Source: MAG-121220-bin8 sp964433845
GTDB lineage: Bacteria; Bacteroidota; Bacteroidia; Flavobacteriales; Flavobacteriaceae
Direction: 5' to 3'
DNA: 64,000 nt
Assembly: GCA_964433845.1 (NCBI GenBank)
Contig: CAYSTA010000001.1
Location: forward strand, 128,542-192,541
The notes under the pieces were generated by a model, which made no database searches, was not told the origin of the DNA, and worked only from the letters and a program-made list of their open reading frames with translations. The number at the start of each line of letters is the position of its first letter. The stretch's first letter is position 1. The position numbers were made by a program, and so were the translations under genes. This document shows positions 53,515-62,724 of the stretch, one piece after another.

Positions 53515-53946
53515 TTGAAAAAATTATCCCCTTTTCATTTAGCTATTCCAGTAAATAATCTAGAAAAATGCAGAATATTTTATAGAGACATATTAGAACT
53601 TAAAGAGGGAAGAAGTAATAGTACTTGGGTAGATTTTAATTTTTTTGGCCATCAGTTGGTTATTCACTATGATAAAACTAAAAGAAAATATGTCACTAAT
53701 CCTGTAGATGGCAAAGATGTTCCAGTTCCACATTTTGGAATTATTTTAGGTTGGAATGACTTTAATAATTTTGCTAAACTTTTAATTAAAAAAGAAATTA
53801 CTTTTATAATTAAACCTTATACAAGATTTAAAGGATTAGTTGGAGAGCAATCAACCATGTTTTTTAAAGATCCATCTGGAAATGCACTAGAATTTAAATC
53901 TTTTAAAGATCCTGAACGATTATTTGCTAAAGAAATTAAAGAGTAA
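53515..53946 (+). CDS. VOC family protein (glyoxalase/dioxygenase-like)
   Basis: 143 residues of the vicinal-oxygen-chelate fold: LSPFHLAIPVNNLEKCRIFYRDILELKEG opens with a metal-site His, then FGHQLVIH, PHFGIILGWNDF and FFKDPSGNALEFKSF carry the other family positions. The substrate is unknown. It starts at TTG (53515), the only start codon before the conserved N-terminus; an in-frame stop stands 9 bases upstream. It ends at 53946, immediately before the folD stop (53947-53949) on the other strand. Confidence 0.8.
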   Translation: MKKLSPFHLAIPVNNLEKCRIFYRDILELKEGRSNSTWVDFNFFGHQLVIHYDKTKRKYVTNPVDGKDVPVPHFGIILGWNDFNNFAKLLIKKEITFIIKPYTRFKGLVGEQSTMFFKDPSGNALEFKSFKDPERLFAKEIKE

Positions 53947-54986
53947 TTAATGATTATTTTTTAATAAACTCTTAGATAACAAAGTGTTTTTTAAAAGCAT
54001 AGCTATTNNNNNNNNNNNNNNNNNNNNNNNNNNNNNNNNNNNNNNNNNNNNNNNNNNNNNNNNNNNNNNNNNNNNNNNNNNNNNNNNNNNNNNNNNNNNN
54101 NNNNNNNATTATTTTTTAATAAACTCTTAGATAACAAAGTGTTTTTTAAAAGCATAGCTATTGTCATAGGGCCTACACCTCCAGGAACTGGTGTTATATA
54201 ACTAGCCTTTTCTTTAACAGAATCAAAATCTACATCTCCTTTAATTACATAACCTTTTGGAGAATTATTGTCTTTTACTCTAGTTATTCCTACATCAATA
54301 ATAACAACTCCTTTTTTTACCATTTCTTTTTTAACGAAATCAGGTATTCCTAAAGCGGATATAATTATATCGGCATTTTTAGTATAACTTTCTAAATTTA
54401 CAGTCCTACTATGAACAACAGTTACAGTTGAATCCCCAGGGTTACCCTTACTGTTCATTAAAATACTTATTGGACGACCAACTATATTGCTTCTTCCAAT
54501 AACTACTGTATTTTTTCCAGAAGTTTCTATCTTATATCTTTTTAACAATTCCATTATCCCAAAAGGTGTAGCCGGAATAAATGTTTTCATATTTAAGGCC
54601 ATTTTACCAAAATTAGTTGGATGGAAACCATCAACATCTTTATCGGGGTTTATAGCTAATAAAATTTTTTCTTCATCGATATGTTTAGGCAAAGGTAATT
54701 GAACAATAAATCCATCAATTTCTTCATCATTATTTAGCTCAGCTATCTTGGATAATAAATCTTTCTCCTTAATATTCTCAGGTAATTTAACAAGTGTTGA
54801 TTTAAAACCAACTTGTGCACAAGATCTTACTTTACTTCCAACATAAGTTAAACTTGCACCATCTTCTCCCACCAAAACAGCAGCTAAATGAGGAGGTTTA
54901 GCTCCATTAGAAATAATATTCTCAACTTCATGCTTTATTTCTTCTTTAATTTGATTTGATAATTTTTTTCCGTCTATAATTCTCAT
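53947..54986 (-). CDS. folD: bifunctional FolD (methylene-THF dehydrogenase/cyclohydrolase), split by a gap
   Basis: The coding part right of the gap covers 293 residues: DGKKLSNQIKEEI (start), VGEDGASLTYVGSKVRSC (catalytic Lys and Tyr), IVQLPLPKHI, DVDGFHPTN, VVIGRSNIVGRPISILM, DVGITRV and TPVPGGVGPMTIAMLL. The final His and TAA stop lie left of the gap (53947-53952), because both gap edges carry the same 55 bases. Joined there, FolD is 294 residues, a normal length. It makes 10-formyl-THF, used by Fmt and purine synthesis. It follows ffh by 7 bases. Confidence 0.93.
53953..54007. repeat. left copy of the 55-base gap-edge duplicate
   Basis: These 55 bases are identical to 54108-54162, directly on the other side of the N run. 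This is the signature of two contigs that overlap by 55 bases and were not merged, rather than a biological repeat. Confidence 0.9.
54008..54107. other. assembly gap of 100 N (overlap artefact)
   Basis: The run is exactly 100 N, a standard placeholder. The two flanks share 55 bases, so no sequence is missing; removing the gap and one copy restores an intact folD end. Confidence 0.93.
54108..54162. repeat. right copy of the 55-base gap-edge duplicate
   Basis: Identical to 53953-54007. Here it is coding, in frame with the last residues of FolD. Confidence 0.9.
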
Positions 54987-54993
54987 ATTTTAA

Positions 54994-56322
54994 TTATTTC
55001 ATTCCCTGCATCATCTGCATTAATTTACCTGATCCACCTCCTTGCATCATTTTCATCATTTTAGACATTTGCTCAAATTGTTTCAATAATCTATTCAATT
55101 CTTGAACATCTAATCCACTTCCTTTAGAGATTCTTTTTTTTCTACTAACATCAATAATTTTAGGGTTTGATCTTTCCTTTGGAGTCATAGAGTATATAAG
55201 AGCTTCAATATGTTTAAATGAATCTTCATCTATTTCATTATCACCCATTGCTTTAGAAGCACCAGGAATCATATTAACCATATCCTTAAGGTTACCCATT
55301 TGTTTGATTTTCTTTATTTGATCTAAAAAATCATCTAATCCAAATTGACTTTTAGCAATTTTTTTATTTAAAATACGTGCCTGTTTTTCATCATATAAAT
55401 CTTGAGCCTTTTCAACTAAAGAAACAACATCTCCCATTCCAAGAATTCTATCAGCCATTCTTTCTGGATGAAAAACATCAATTGCATCCATTTTTTCTCC
55501 TGTGCCAATAAATTTAATAGGCTTATCAACTACAGATTTAATAGATAGAGCAGCTCCTCCTCTAGTATCTCCGTCTAATTTGGTTAAAATAACACCATCA
55601 AAATTTAAAATATCATTAAAGGTTTTTGCTGTATTTACTGCATCTTGACCTGTCATTGAATCTACAACAAACAAAGTTTCGCTCGGATTTATTGCCTTAT
55701 GAATTTCTTTAATTTCATTCATCATCTTTTCATCTATTGCCAATCTACCTGCAGTATCAATAATTACAAGATTTTTTCCGTTTTTCTTTGCAAATTTTAT
55801 AGAATCCTTTGCAATTTTTACAGGATTTTTTTCTTCTTCATCGCTATAAACCTCAACACCAATTTGTTCTCCAATTACTTTTAATTGTTCTATTGCTGCA
55901 GGTCTGTATACATCACAGGCTACCAAAAGAGGCTTTTTAGACTTCTTTTTAATTAAATATTGAGATAGTTTGCCACTAAAAGTTGTTTTACCAGAGCCTT
56001 GAAGACCAGACATTAAAACTATAGTTAATGTATTAGATAAATTTATACCTGCCGTATCCCCTCCCATCAAAGAAGTAAGCTCATCTTTAACAATCTTAAC
56101 CATTAATTGACCAGGATTAAGATTGGTAAGAACATCTTGACCTAGAGCCTTCTGTTTAACATTTGCAGTGAATTCTTTAGCAGTTTTATAGTTTACATCC
56201 GCTTCAAGTAAAGCCCTTCTAACCTCCTTTAAAGTTTCTGCAATATTAATTTCGGTTATTTTTCCATGCCCTTTAAGAACCTGAAAAGCAGAATTAAGTT
56301 TGTCTGTAAGGTTATTAAACAT
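54994..56322 (-). CDS. ffh: signal recognition particle protein Ffh
   Basis: 442 residues. The N-domain is followed by the G-domain with GLQGSGKTTFSGKL (106-119), DTAGRLAIDEKM and TKLDGDTRGGAALS. The M-domain (about 325-440) ends in the flexible Met-rich MKMMQGGGSGKLMQMMQG stretch that binds signal peptides and SRP RNA. It targets membrane proteins co-translationally with FtsY. ffh lies 7 bases upstream of folD and has a TAnnTTTG promoter box at 56339-56346. Confidence 0.96.
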   Translation of the reverse strand: MFNNLTDKLNSAFQVLKGHGKITEINIAETLKEVRRALLEADVNYKTAKEFTANVKQKALGQDVLTNLNPGQLMVKIVKDELTSLMGGDTAGINLSNTLTIVLMSGLQGSGKTTFSGKLSQYLIKKKSKKPLLVACDVYRPAAIEQLKVIGEQIGVEVYSDEEEKNPVKIAKDSIKFAKKNGKNLVIIDTAGRLAIDEKMMNEIKEIHKAINPSETLFVVDSMTGQDAVNTAKTFNDILNFDGVILTKLDGDTRGGAALSIKSVVDKPIKFIGTGEKMDAIDVFHPERMADRILGMGDVVSLVEKAQDLYDEKQARILNKKIAKSQFGLDDFLDQIKKIKQMGNLKDMVNMIPGASKAMGDNEIDEDSFKHIEALIYSMTPKERSNPKIIDVSRKKRISKGSGLDVQELNRLLKQFEQMSKMMKMMQGGGSGKLMQMMQGMK

Positions 56323-56338
56323 ATAAAATGATTTACTA

Positions 56339-56346
56339 CAAATCTA
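56339..56346 (-). promoter_or_regulatory. -7 promoter box of ffh-folD
   Basis: TAGATTTG on the minus strand, 16 bases upstream of the ffh ATG. Confidence 0.5.
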
Positions 56347-56403
56347 ATAATTTGAGAATATTTTATAACTAAAATTTAGTACTATTAATTTCCCTCTTTT
56401 TTT

Positions 56404-58182
56404 TTACATTTTTTGAGGAACTTCAACACCCAATAATTTCATAGAGTTTTTAATAACTTCTCCTACTTTGTTTGAAAGAGTTAATCTGAAATTTTTAATT
56501 TCCAAATCATGTATTTTAAGAATAGTGGTAGATTGATAATATGAATTAAATGTTTTTACTAATTCAAATGTATAGTTAGCAATTAAAGCAGGACTATAAT
56601 TTTCAGCAGCACTTTTAACTGCTATAGGAAACTGAATTAACTGTTTTAGAATATCTTTTTCTTTTTCATTAACATTAATATCTAGATTAGTTTTGGTATT
56701 TGAAAATTTTTCTTTTCTAATCAATGACTGAATTCTGGCATATGCATACTGAATAAAAGGTCCAGTATTCCCATTGAAATCAATCGATTCAGTAGGATTA
56801 AATAATATTCTTTTTTTTGGATCTACTTTTAATATAAAATATTTCAGAGCTCCCAGTCCTATAGTGCTATTAAGTTCATCTTTTTCTGTTTTAGAATAGT
56901 CTTCTATTTTTCCTAAATCTTCTGACAAATTACTAGCGTTTAATTTCATTTCAGAAATAATTTCATCTGCGTCTACAACTGTACCTTCCCTACTCTTCAT
57001 TTTCCCTGATGGTAAATCGACCATTCCATAACTTAAATGATGAAGGTGTTTAGACCAACTATAGCCTAATTTATTTAATATTTTAAATAAAACCTTAAAA
57101 TGATAATCTTGTTCATTTCCTACTGTATATATTACTCCATTCATGTTTGGATGATCTTTATGTCTTAAATACGCTGTTCCTAAATCTTGTGTCATATATA
57201 CTGAAGTTCCATCTGATCGTAACAAAATTTTCTCATCTAAACCTTCATCAGATAAATCTATCCAAATAGAACCATCTTTCTTTTTATAAAAAATATTATT
57301 ATTTAAACCTTTATTAATAATTTCTTTACCAAGCAAATACGTATCACTTTCATAGTAATAAGAATCAAAATCAACTCCTAAATCATTATATGTTTTATCA
57401 AATCCTTGATATACCCAAGAATTCATTTTTTTCCAAAGAGCAATAACTTCTTTATCACCTTTTTCCCATCTAATTAATAAATCTTGAGCTTCAAGAAAAA
57501 TAGGAGCATTTTTTTCAGCATAATCTTTTTCATTTCCTTCATTTATCATTTTAGAAATTTCCTTCCTGTAAATTTTATCAAAAAGAACATAGTATTTTCC
57601 AACAAACATATCCCCCTTTTCTCCAGTATCTTTTGGATTAGAATTTTTTCCAAATTTTAACCAAGCTACAATAGATTTACATATATGAATTCCCCTATCA
57701 TTAATTATTTGAGTTTTATGTACATTTTTTCCGTTTGCTTTTAAAATTTCAGAAATAGAATACCCTAAGAGAATATTTCTAATATGACCTAAATGAAGAG
57801 GTTTATTTGTATTAGGTGAAGAATATTCAATTAAAAATAGCGGATCATCTATATTAGGTTTAAGAATTCCGTAACTATTATCTTCAATAATTTCATTTAA
57901 AAATTCAAGATAAAATTTGCTGTCAATTGATAAGTTTAAAAACCCTTGAATCAAATTATAATTGTTTATATATTTTGATTTTTTTACAAGAAATGAACCT
58001 ATATCATTGCCAATTTCTATAGGAGATTTTCTAAGAAGTTTTACTAATGGAAAAATAACTACTGTAATATCACCATTAAAATCTTTTTTGGTAGCTTGAA
58101 TTTCAATATCATTAAAGTCTAAATCAAATTTTGATAAAATAAATTTTGAAATTTGATCCTTTAAAATATTATAAAAATTCAT
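56404..58182 (-). CDS. argS: arginyl-tRNA synthetase
   Basis: 592-residue class I synthetase. The N-terminal additive domain 1 is present. The HIGH-type motif is HLGH (130-133) in NTNKPLHLGHIRNIL; LPSGKMKSREGTVVDADE holds the KMSK-like loop, and GNTGPFIQYAYARIQSL starts the C-terminal anticodon-binding bundle. It charges tRNA-Arg. It follows ctlX by 47 bases, so arginine charging lies next to two guanidino-metabolising genes. Confidence 0.96.
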   Translation of the reverse strand: MNFYNILKDQISKFILSKFDLDFNDIEIQATKKDFNGDITVVIFPLVKLLRKSPIEIGNDIGSFLVKKSKYINNYNLIQGFLNLSIDSKFYLEFLNEIIEDNSYGILKPNIDDPLFLIEYSSPNTNKPLHLGHIRNILLGYSISEILKANGKNVHKTQIINDRGIHICKSIVAWLKFGKNSNPKDTGEKGDMFVGKYYVLFDKIYRKEISKMINEGNEKDYAEKNAPIFLEAQDLLIRWEKGDKEVIALWKKMNSWVYQGFDKTYNDLGVDFDSYYYESDTYLLGKEIINKGLNNNIFYKKKDGSIWIDLSDEGLDEKILLRSDGTSVYMTQDLGTAYLRHKDHPNMNGVIYTVGNEQDYHFKVLFKILNKLGYSWSKHLHHLSYGMVDLPSGKMKSREGTVVDADEIISEMKLNASNLSEDLGKIEDYSKTEKDELNSTIGLGALKYFILKVDPKKRILFNPTESIDFNGNTGPFIQYAYARIQSLIRKEKFSNTKTNLDINVNEKEKDILKQLIQFPIAVKSAAENYSPALIANYTFELVKTFNSYYQSTTILKIHDLEIKNFRLTLSNKVGEVIKNSMKLLGVEVPQKM

Positions 58183-58229
58183 TTAGATAATTTGCGAGTA
58201 AATATACTTATAAAAAGGATAAATATGTT

Positions 58230-59153
58230 TTAATTAAATATCTCGGCTATCATACATCTTACACTTCCACCTCCACATTTTTCTATAGTATCAACTGAAG
58301 AATATATCAATTCAGAATGCGTCTTCAATCTTATTAATTGATCTTCCTCTAAAGACATATAAGCTGTTTCACTCATAAATAGAAAACTTTTTTTATTTTT
58401 TCTTAACTCAATCATATTACCAGCAAACGATTTTAATTGTGATTCTGAAATAGTAATTATTTCTTTATTATCATCTTCTAAGCTTTCAACAACTTTTTTC
58501 ATTTCAGCTTGATCATCAATAGCGTCTAAACATATTACACTGTAATGAGTTGCATTACACATCATTACGTTAGTATGATAAATTGGTTTTCTTTTATTTT
58601 CATGAGTATGAAAAGAATTAAAAACTATTGGCATATATTCAAAATCATTACAAAACTCATAAATAAGATCCTCACTGGTTCTTTCTGAAATAGAGCAATA
58701 CGCTTTTTTATTTATTCGATCAAAAACCATACTTCCTGTCCCTTCTAAATAAAGACTATTATTTTCTGCACTTGTATAGTCCATTATTTCATGTATAAAA
58801 ATTTTATTTTTTTCTAAAAATTTAAATACATCTTCATTTCTTTCTAAACGTCTATTTTTTGCATACATCGGATAAATAGCTATTCTTTTATTTTCATGAA
58901 AAGTAATCCAGTTATTTGGAAAAATAGAGTCTGGAGTATCCTCGATATCATCATCATTATAAACATTAACATAAATCCCGCAATCTTTAATTTTAGAAAC
59001 CAAATTATCAAACTCTAAAAGAGCATTTTTTAAAACAATATCATTATTTAGATTAAAGTTTTGATTTTGAAAATAATTATTTTTGGCAGTTTCATAGTTG
59101 TATCTGAAACTTGAAGGTCTTATCATTAAAACTGAGTGTAAATTATTAGGCAT
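58230..59153 (-). CDS. ctlX: CtlX-type guanidino-group hydrolase (citrulline ureidase-like)
   Basis: 307 residues of the amidinotransferase/arginine-deiminase superfamily. VLMIRPSSFRYNYETAKNN, SIFPNNWITFHENK and YLEGTGSMVFDR are the CtlX blocks, H in IYHTNVMMC is the catalytic His and the GGGSVRC motif near the end places the nucleophile at C300. The founding CtlX hydrolyses citrulline to ornithine, carbon dioxide and ammonia. It lies 3 bases after a second superfamily member. Confidence 0.8.
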   Translation of the reverse strand: MPNNLHSVLMIRPSSFRYNYETAKNNYFQNQNFNLNNDIVLKNALLEFDNLVSKIKDCGIYVNVYNDDDIEDTPDSIFPNNWITFHENKRIAIYPMYAKNRRLERNEDVFKFLEKNKIFIHEIMDYTSAENNSLYLEGTGSMVFDRINKKAYCSISERTSEDLIYEFCNDFEYMPIVFNSFHTHENKRKPIYHTNVMMCNATHYSVICLDAIDDQAEMKKVVESLEDDNKEIITISESQLKSFAGNMIELRKNKKSFLFMSETAYMSLEEDQLIRLKTHSELIYSSVDTIEKCGGGSVRCMIAEIFN

Positions 59154-59156
59154 AAT

Positions 59157-60065
59157 TTAATTTCTTATCAATGGTAGAGAGGAACATCGAAACAAGCCTT
59201 CTTGTTTAGAAATCTCATTAAAAGCAACTTTTTCAACAGTAAAACCCTTTAACTCTAACCAGGCATTTAATCTTTTAAAGGATGGGTCAGAAATAACCAA
59301 CTCATGATTTATTGATAATATATTACTATTCATTTGATACATTTCTTTATTATTAATTAAGAAAATATTTTCAATTCCAAAAAAGGATTCTAACCATTGA
59401 TAATCTTCACTATAAGTGAAAGCCTCAGGATATATAATTGCTTTATCTTTTCCAACTAATTGAAAACAACAATCTAAATGAAGAACATTATTGAAAGGAT
59501 CTGTATCGGATTTTTTTAAATGAAAAGCTTTAATATTTTTTTTTGGAAAAAATTCCTTAAAATAATTAACTGCATCCTGATTTGTTCTAGCAGTAAATAA
59601 ATCTGAATAGTCATCATTATCATAATATCCAATAAAAATATCATCGAAATTTGTTAATATATCCCCCCCCTCTACATGTACATTTTCTGGAATATTAATT
59701 ATTTCTCCATTGAAATAATTAAGAATATATTCAAGTCCTTCAAATTCTTTAGATCTTTTTGGAAGAATATTGGATTTAAAAAAATAATTATCAATAACAA
59801 AACCAATATCTCTAGTAAAAATTTGATTACAATTAATGATATTACTTGGTCGGAAAACCTCTACTCCATGTCTTATTAAAGTATTAGATAAGTTTTCTAA
59901 TTCATTAATCATATCTGATTCTAAAGGATATTTTCCTTTTTTTAAATTTTCAATGGATTTAGGGTCATAAAGATTTTCAATATTAGGAAGTCCGCCTGAA
60001 CTATTTGCAATTCCTATAATAACAGAAATAAGTTTAGAAGTTTCATCATTTACAGAAAAAACCAT
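59157..60065 (-). CDS. DDAH/arginine-deiminase-like amidinotransferase family protein
   Basis: 302 residues of the same pentein fold. The block FTRDIGFVIDNYFF, VHVEGGDILTNFDDIFIGY and the HLDCCFQLVG block place the substrate carboxylate and the catalytic Asp and His. The nucleophile is probably C294 in LFRCSSLPL. It resembles dimethylarginine dimethylaminohydrolases and arginine deiminases; the exact guanidino substrate is not fixed by sequence. It overlaps no gene but is closely linked with ctlX (3 bases) and follows gltA by 22 bases. Confidence 0.78.
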   Translation of the reverse strand: MVFSVNDETSKLISVIIGIANSSGGLPNIENLYDPKSIENLKKGKYPLESDMINELENLSNTLIRHGVEVFRPSNIINCNQIFTRDIGFVIDNYFFKSNILPKRSKEFEGLEYILNYFNGEIINIPENVHVEGGDILTNFDDIFIGYYDNDDYSDLFTARTNQDAVNYFKEFFPKKNIKAFHLKKSDTDPFNNVLHLDCCFQLVGKDKAIIYPEAFTYSEDYQWLESFFGIENIFLINNKEMYQMNSNILSINHELVISDPSFKRLNAWLELKGFTVEKVAFNEISKQEGLFRCSSLPLIRN

Positions 60066-60087
60066 TTTTATTAATTAAAATTTAAAA

Positions 60088-61389
60088 TTAACGCAATTCT
60101 ATATTTGAAAAGTTTCTTATAGTTTCGCCTGTATAAATTTGTCTAGGCCTTCCTATTGGTTCATTATTTAATCTCATTTCTCGCCAATGGGCAACCCAGC
60201 CAGGTAATCTTCCTAAAGCAAACATAACGGTAAACATTTCATTTGGAATTTCAAGAGCTTTATATATAATTCCAGAATAAAAATCAACATTTGGATAAAG
60301 TTTTCTTTTTACAAAATAACTATCTTTTAAAGCTTCCTTTTCTAAACCTTTAGCTATATCTAAAATTGGATCATTAATTCCAAGCTCATCTAAAATTTGA
60401 TCAGCAGTAACCTTAATAATTTTTGCTCTAGGATCAAAATTCTTATATACTCTATGTCCAAAGCCCATAAGTCTAAATGGATCTGACTTGTCCTTTGCTT
60501 TTAACATAAACTTTTTAGTATCTCCACCGTCTTTTTTAATTGCTTCTAACATTTCTAAAACAGCTTGATTTGCACCTCCATGTAATCTTCCCCATAATGC
60601 TGATATTCCAGCTGAAATTGAAGCAAACAAACTTGCTTCAGATGAACCAACAATTCTAACAGTTGAAGTTGAGCAGTTTTGTTCATGATCTGCATGTAAA
60701 ATCAAAAGCTTATTCATAGCATCTACAATAACTTGATTTTTTACATAATCTTGATTAGGTAACTGAAACATCATTTTCGTAATATTTTCGACGTAACCTA
60801 AATTATTATCTCCATAATCTAATGGCAACCCTTTTCTTCTACGATGAACCCAGGCAACTAAAATTGGAATTTTAGCCAGAAGTTTAACAACAGAATTATA
60901 CATATAATCTTTATCTCCATTTTCTTTATTATTGAGACTTATTTTTTTTTCTGGATTGAATGCAATTAATGCACTAGTTAATGAAGAAAGAATTCCCATT
61001 GGATGAGCAGATTTAGGGAAACTTTCAAGAATTCTTTTAATATCTTCATCAATAATTGAATTTTCTTTGATATCAACTAAAAACTTATCTAATTGAACTT
61101 TATTAGGAAGTTCTCCAAAAATTAATAAGAAAGCTACTTCCAAAAAATCAGCTTTTTCAGCTAATTCTTCTATAGAATATCCTCTATATCTTAAAATTCC
61201 TTTTTCACCATCTAAAAAAGTAATTTCACTTTTACACGATCCTGTATTTTTATAACCAGGATCAAGAGTTATCAACTTAGATTTTATCCTTAAACCACTA
61301 ATATCTACTCCAACTTCATTTTCAGATCCTTGTATTAAATCTAATTCTATTTTGCTGTCATTTATTTTTAAATGTGCCTTATTCTTCAT
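60088..61389 (-). CDS. gltA: citrate synthase
   Basis: 433 residues, the type II (Gram-negative hexamer-like) length. An N-terminal beta domain (SKLITLDPGYKNTGSCKSEI, GILRYRGYSIEELAEKA) is followed by HADHEQNCSTSTVRIVGS, GRLHGGANQAVLEML (catalytic His) and the FGHRVYKNFDPRAKI motif with the active-site His/Arg. It condenses acetyl-CoA and oxaloacetate, linking the beta-oxidation product to the TCA cycle. It follows eno by 41 bases. Confidence 0.96.
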   Translation of the reverse strand: MKNKAHLKINDSKIELDLIQGSENEVGVDISGLRIKSKLITLDPGYKNTGSCKSEITFLDGEKGILRYRGYSIEELAEKADFLEVAFLLIFGELPNKVQLDKFLVDIKENSIIDEDIKRILESFPKSAHPMGILSSLTSALIAFNPEKKISLNNKENGDKDYMYNSVVKLLAKIPILVAWVHRRRKGLPLDYGDNNLGYVENITKMMFQLPNQDYVKNQVIVDAMNKLLILHADHEQNCSTSTVRIVGSSEASLFASISAGISALWGRLHGGANQAVLEMLEAIKKDGGDTKKFMLKAKDKSDPFRLMGFGHRVYKNFDPRAKIIKVTADQILDELGINDPILDIAKGLEKEALKDSYFVKRKLYPNVDFYSGIIYKALEIPNEMFTVMFALGRLPGWVAHWREMRLNNEPIGRPRQIYTGETIRNFSNIELR

Positions 61390-61430
61390 TTTATAAATAT
61401 TAACGATAAAATTACAGAAAAAAACTTACT

Positions 61431-62723
61431 TTAAAATTGTATTTTAAAGGCCTTTTCTTTTGGGTAGTAAGCTCTTTCTCCTAATTCTTCCTCTATTCTT
61501 AATAATTGGTTGTATTTAGAAACTCTATCACTTCTAGAAGCAGAACCAGTCTTAATTTGACCAGTAGATAATCCTACGGATAGATCTGCAATAGTATTGT
61601 CTGCGGTTTCTCCTGATCTATGTGACATAACACTAGTAAAACCTGCTGCATGGGCCATTTTTACAGCATCAATAGTTTCAGAAAGCGTCCCAATTTGATT
61701 TACCTTAATTAATATTGAATTTCCTATTTTATTTTTTATTCCATTTGATAATCTTTCCACATTGGTAACAAATAAATCATCACCGACAAGTTGAACATTA
61801 TCTCCACATATTTTTGTTAAATATTCCCATCCACTCCAATCATTTTCATCCATTCCATCTTCAATAGAAATTATAGGATATTTTTTAGCAAGTTTTGACA
61901 AATAATCTGCTTGTTGTTTTGAATTTAATATTTTTCCATTTTTTCCTTCAAATTTGGAATAATCATACATTCCATCAATATAAAATTCAGATGATGCACA
62001 ATCCAAAGCAATCATTACTTGATCTCCAGCAGAATATCCTGATTTTTCAATAGCTAATATTATAGTGTTCAAAGCATCTTCAGTTCCTGCTAACTTTGGA
62101 GCAAAACCACCCTCATCACCAACTGACGTAGTTAAGCCTCTATCAGAAAGAATTTTTTTTAAATTATGAAAGATTTCTGTTCCAATTTGCATTGCATGCG
62201 TGAATGAATTTGCTTTAACTGGCATTATCATGAATTCCTGAAAAGCTATTGGAGCATCCGAATGTGATCCTCCATTAATTATATTCATCATTGGAACAGG
62301 AAGAGTATTTCCTTTACCATCTGAAATGTAAGAATAAAGGGGAATCTTTTTTTCATTACTTGCAGCTTTTGCTATTGCTAGTGAAACTCCTAAAATAGCA
62401 TTAGCACCTAATTTTGATTTATTTGAAGTTCCATCAATATTTATCATTAGTTTATCTATTTTTTTCTGATCAAAAACAGATTTTCCAACTATTTCTTTAG
62501 AAATTATTGAGTTTACATTATTTACAGCATTTAAAACACCTCTTCCCATATATTTATTTCCACCATCTCTTAATTCGACAGCTTCATGTTCACCAGTGGA
62601 GGCACCAGATGGGACAGCTGCTCTACCTAAAAACCCATTTTCAGTTAAAACATCTACTTCAACAGTTGGATTTCCTCTGGAATCAAAAATTTGCCTAGCA
62701 AAAATTTTAGCTATTTTACTCAT
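61431..62723 (-). CDS. eno: enolase
   Basis: 430 residues. SKIAKIFARQIFDSRGNPTVEVD (start, split at 20), GAIL-type NAILGVSLAIAKAA, the metal ligands in ALDCASSEFY, SIEDGMDENDWSGW and LVGDDLFVTN, and the catalytic SHRSGETADNTIADLSVGL are all present (longest run quoted in parts). It makes PEP, the substrate of MurA in this window. It starts 1 base after carA, so they are translated from one transcript; the carA-eno order is typical of Flavobacteriales. Confidence 0.97.
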   Translation of the reverse strand: MSKIAKIFARQIFDSRGNPTVEVDVLTENGFLGRAAVPSGASTGEHEAVELRDGGNKYMGRGVLNAVNNVNSIISKEIVGKSVFDQKKIDKLMINIDGTSNKSKLGANAILGVSLAIAKAASNEKKIPLYSYISDGKGNTLPVPMMNIINGGSHSDAPIAFQEFMIMPVKANSFTHAMQIGTEIFHNLKKILSDRGLTTSVGDEGGFAPKLAGTEDALNTIILAIEKSGYSAGDQVMIALDCASSEFYIDGMYDYSKFEGKNGKILNSKQQADYLSKLAKKYPIISIEDGMDENDWSGWEYLTKICGDNVQLVGDDLFVTNVERLSNGIKNKIGNSILIKVNQIGTLSETIDAVKMAHAAGFTSVMSHRSGETADNTIADLSVGLSTGQIKTGSASRSDRVSKYNQLLRIEEELGERAYYPKEKAFKIQF

Positions 62724-62724
62724 A

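Noticed and set aside
54003..54007. folD truncated at its 3' end
   Set aside because: The missing last codon and stop are present left of the gap; the gene is complete.
53953..54162. 55-base direct repeat as a recombination or mobile-element site
   Set aside because: The copies flank exactly 100 N and collapsing them restores an intact gene, so it is an assembly artefact.
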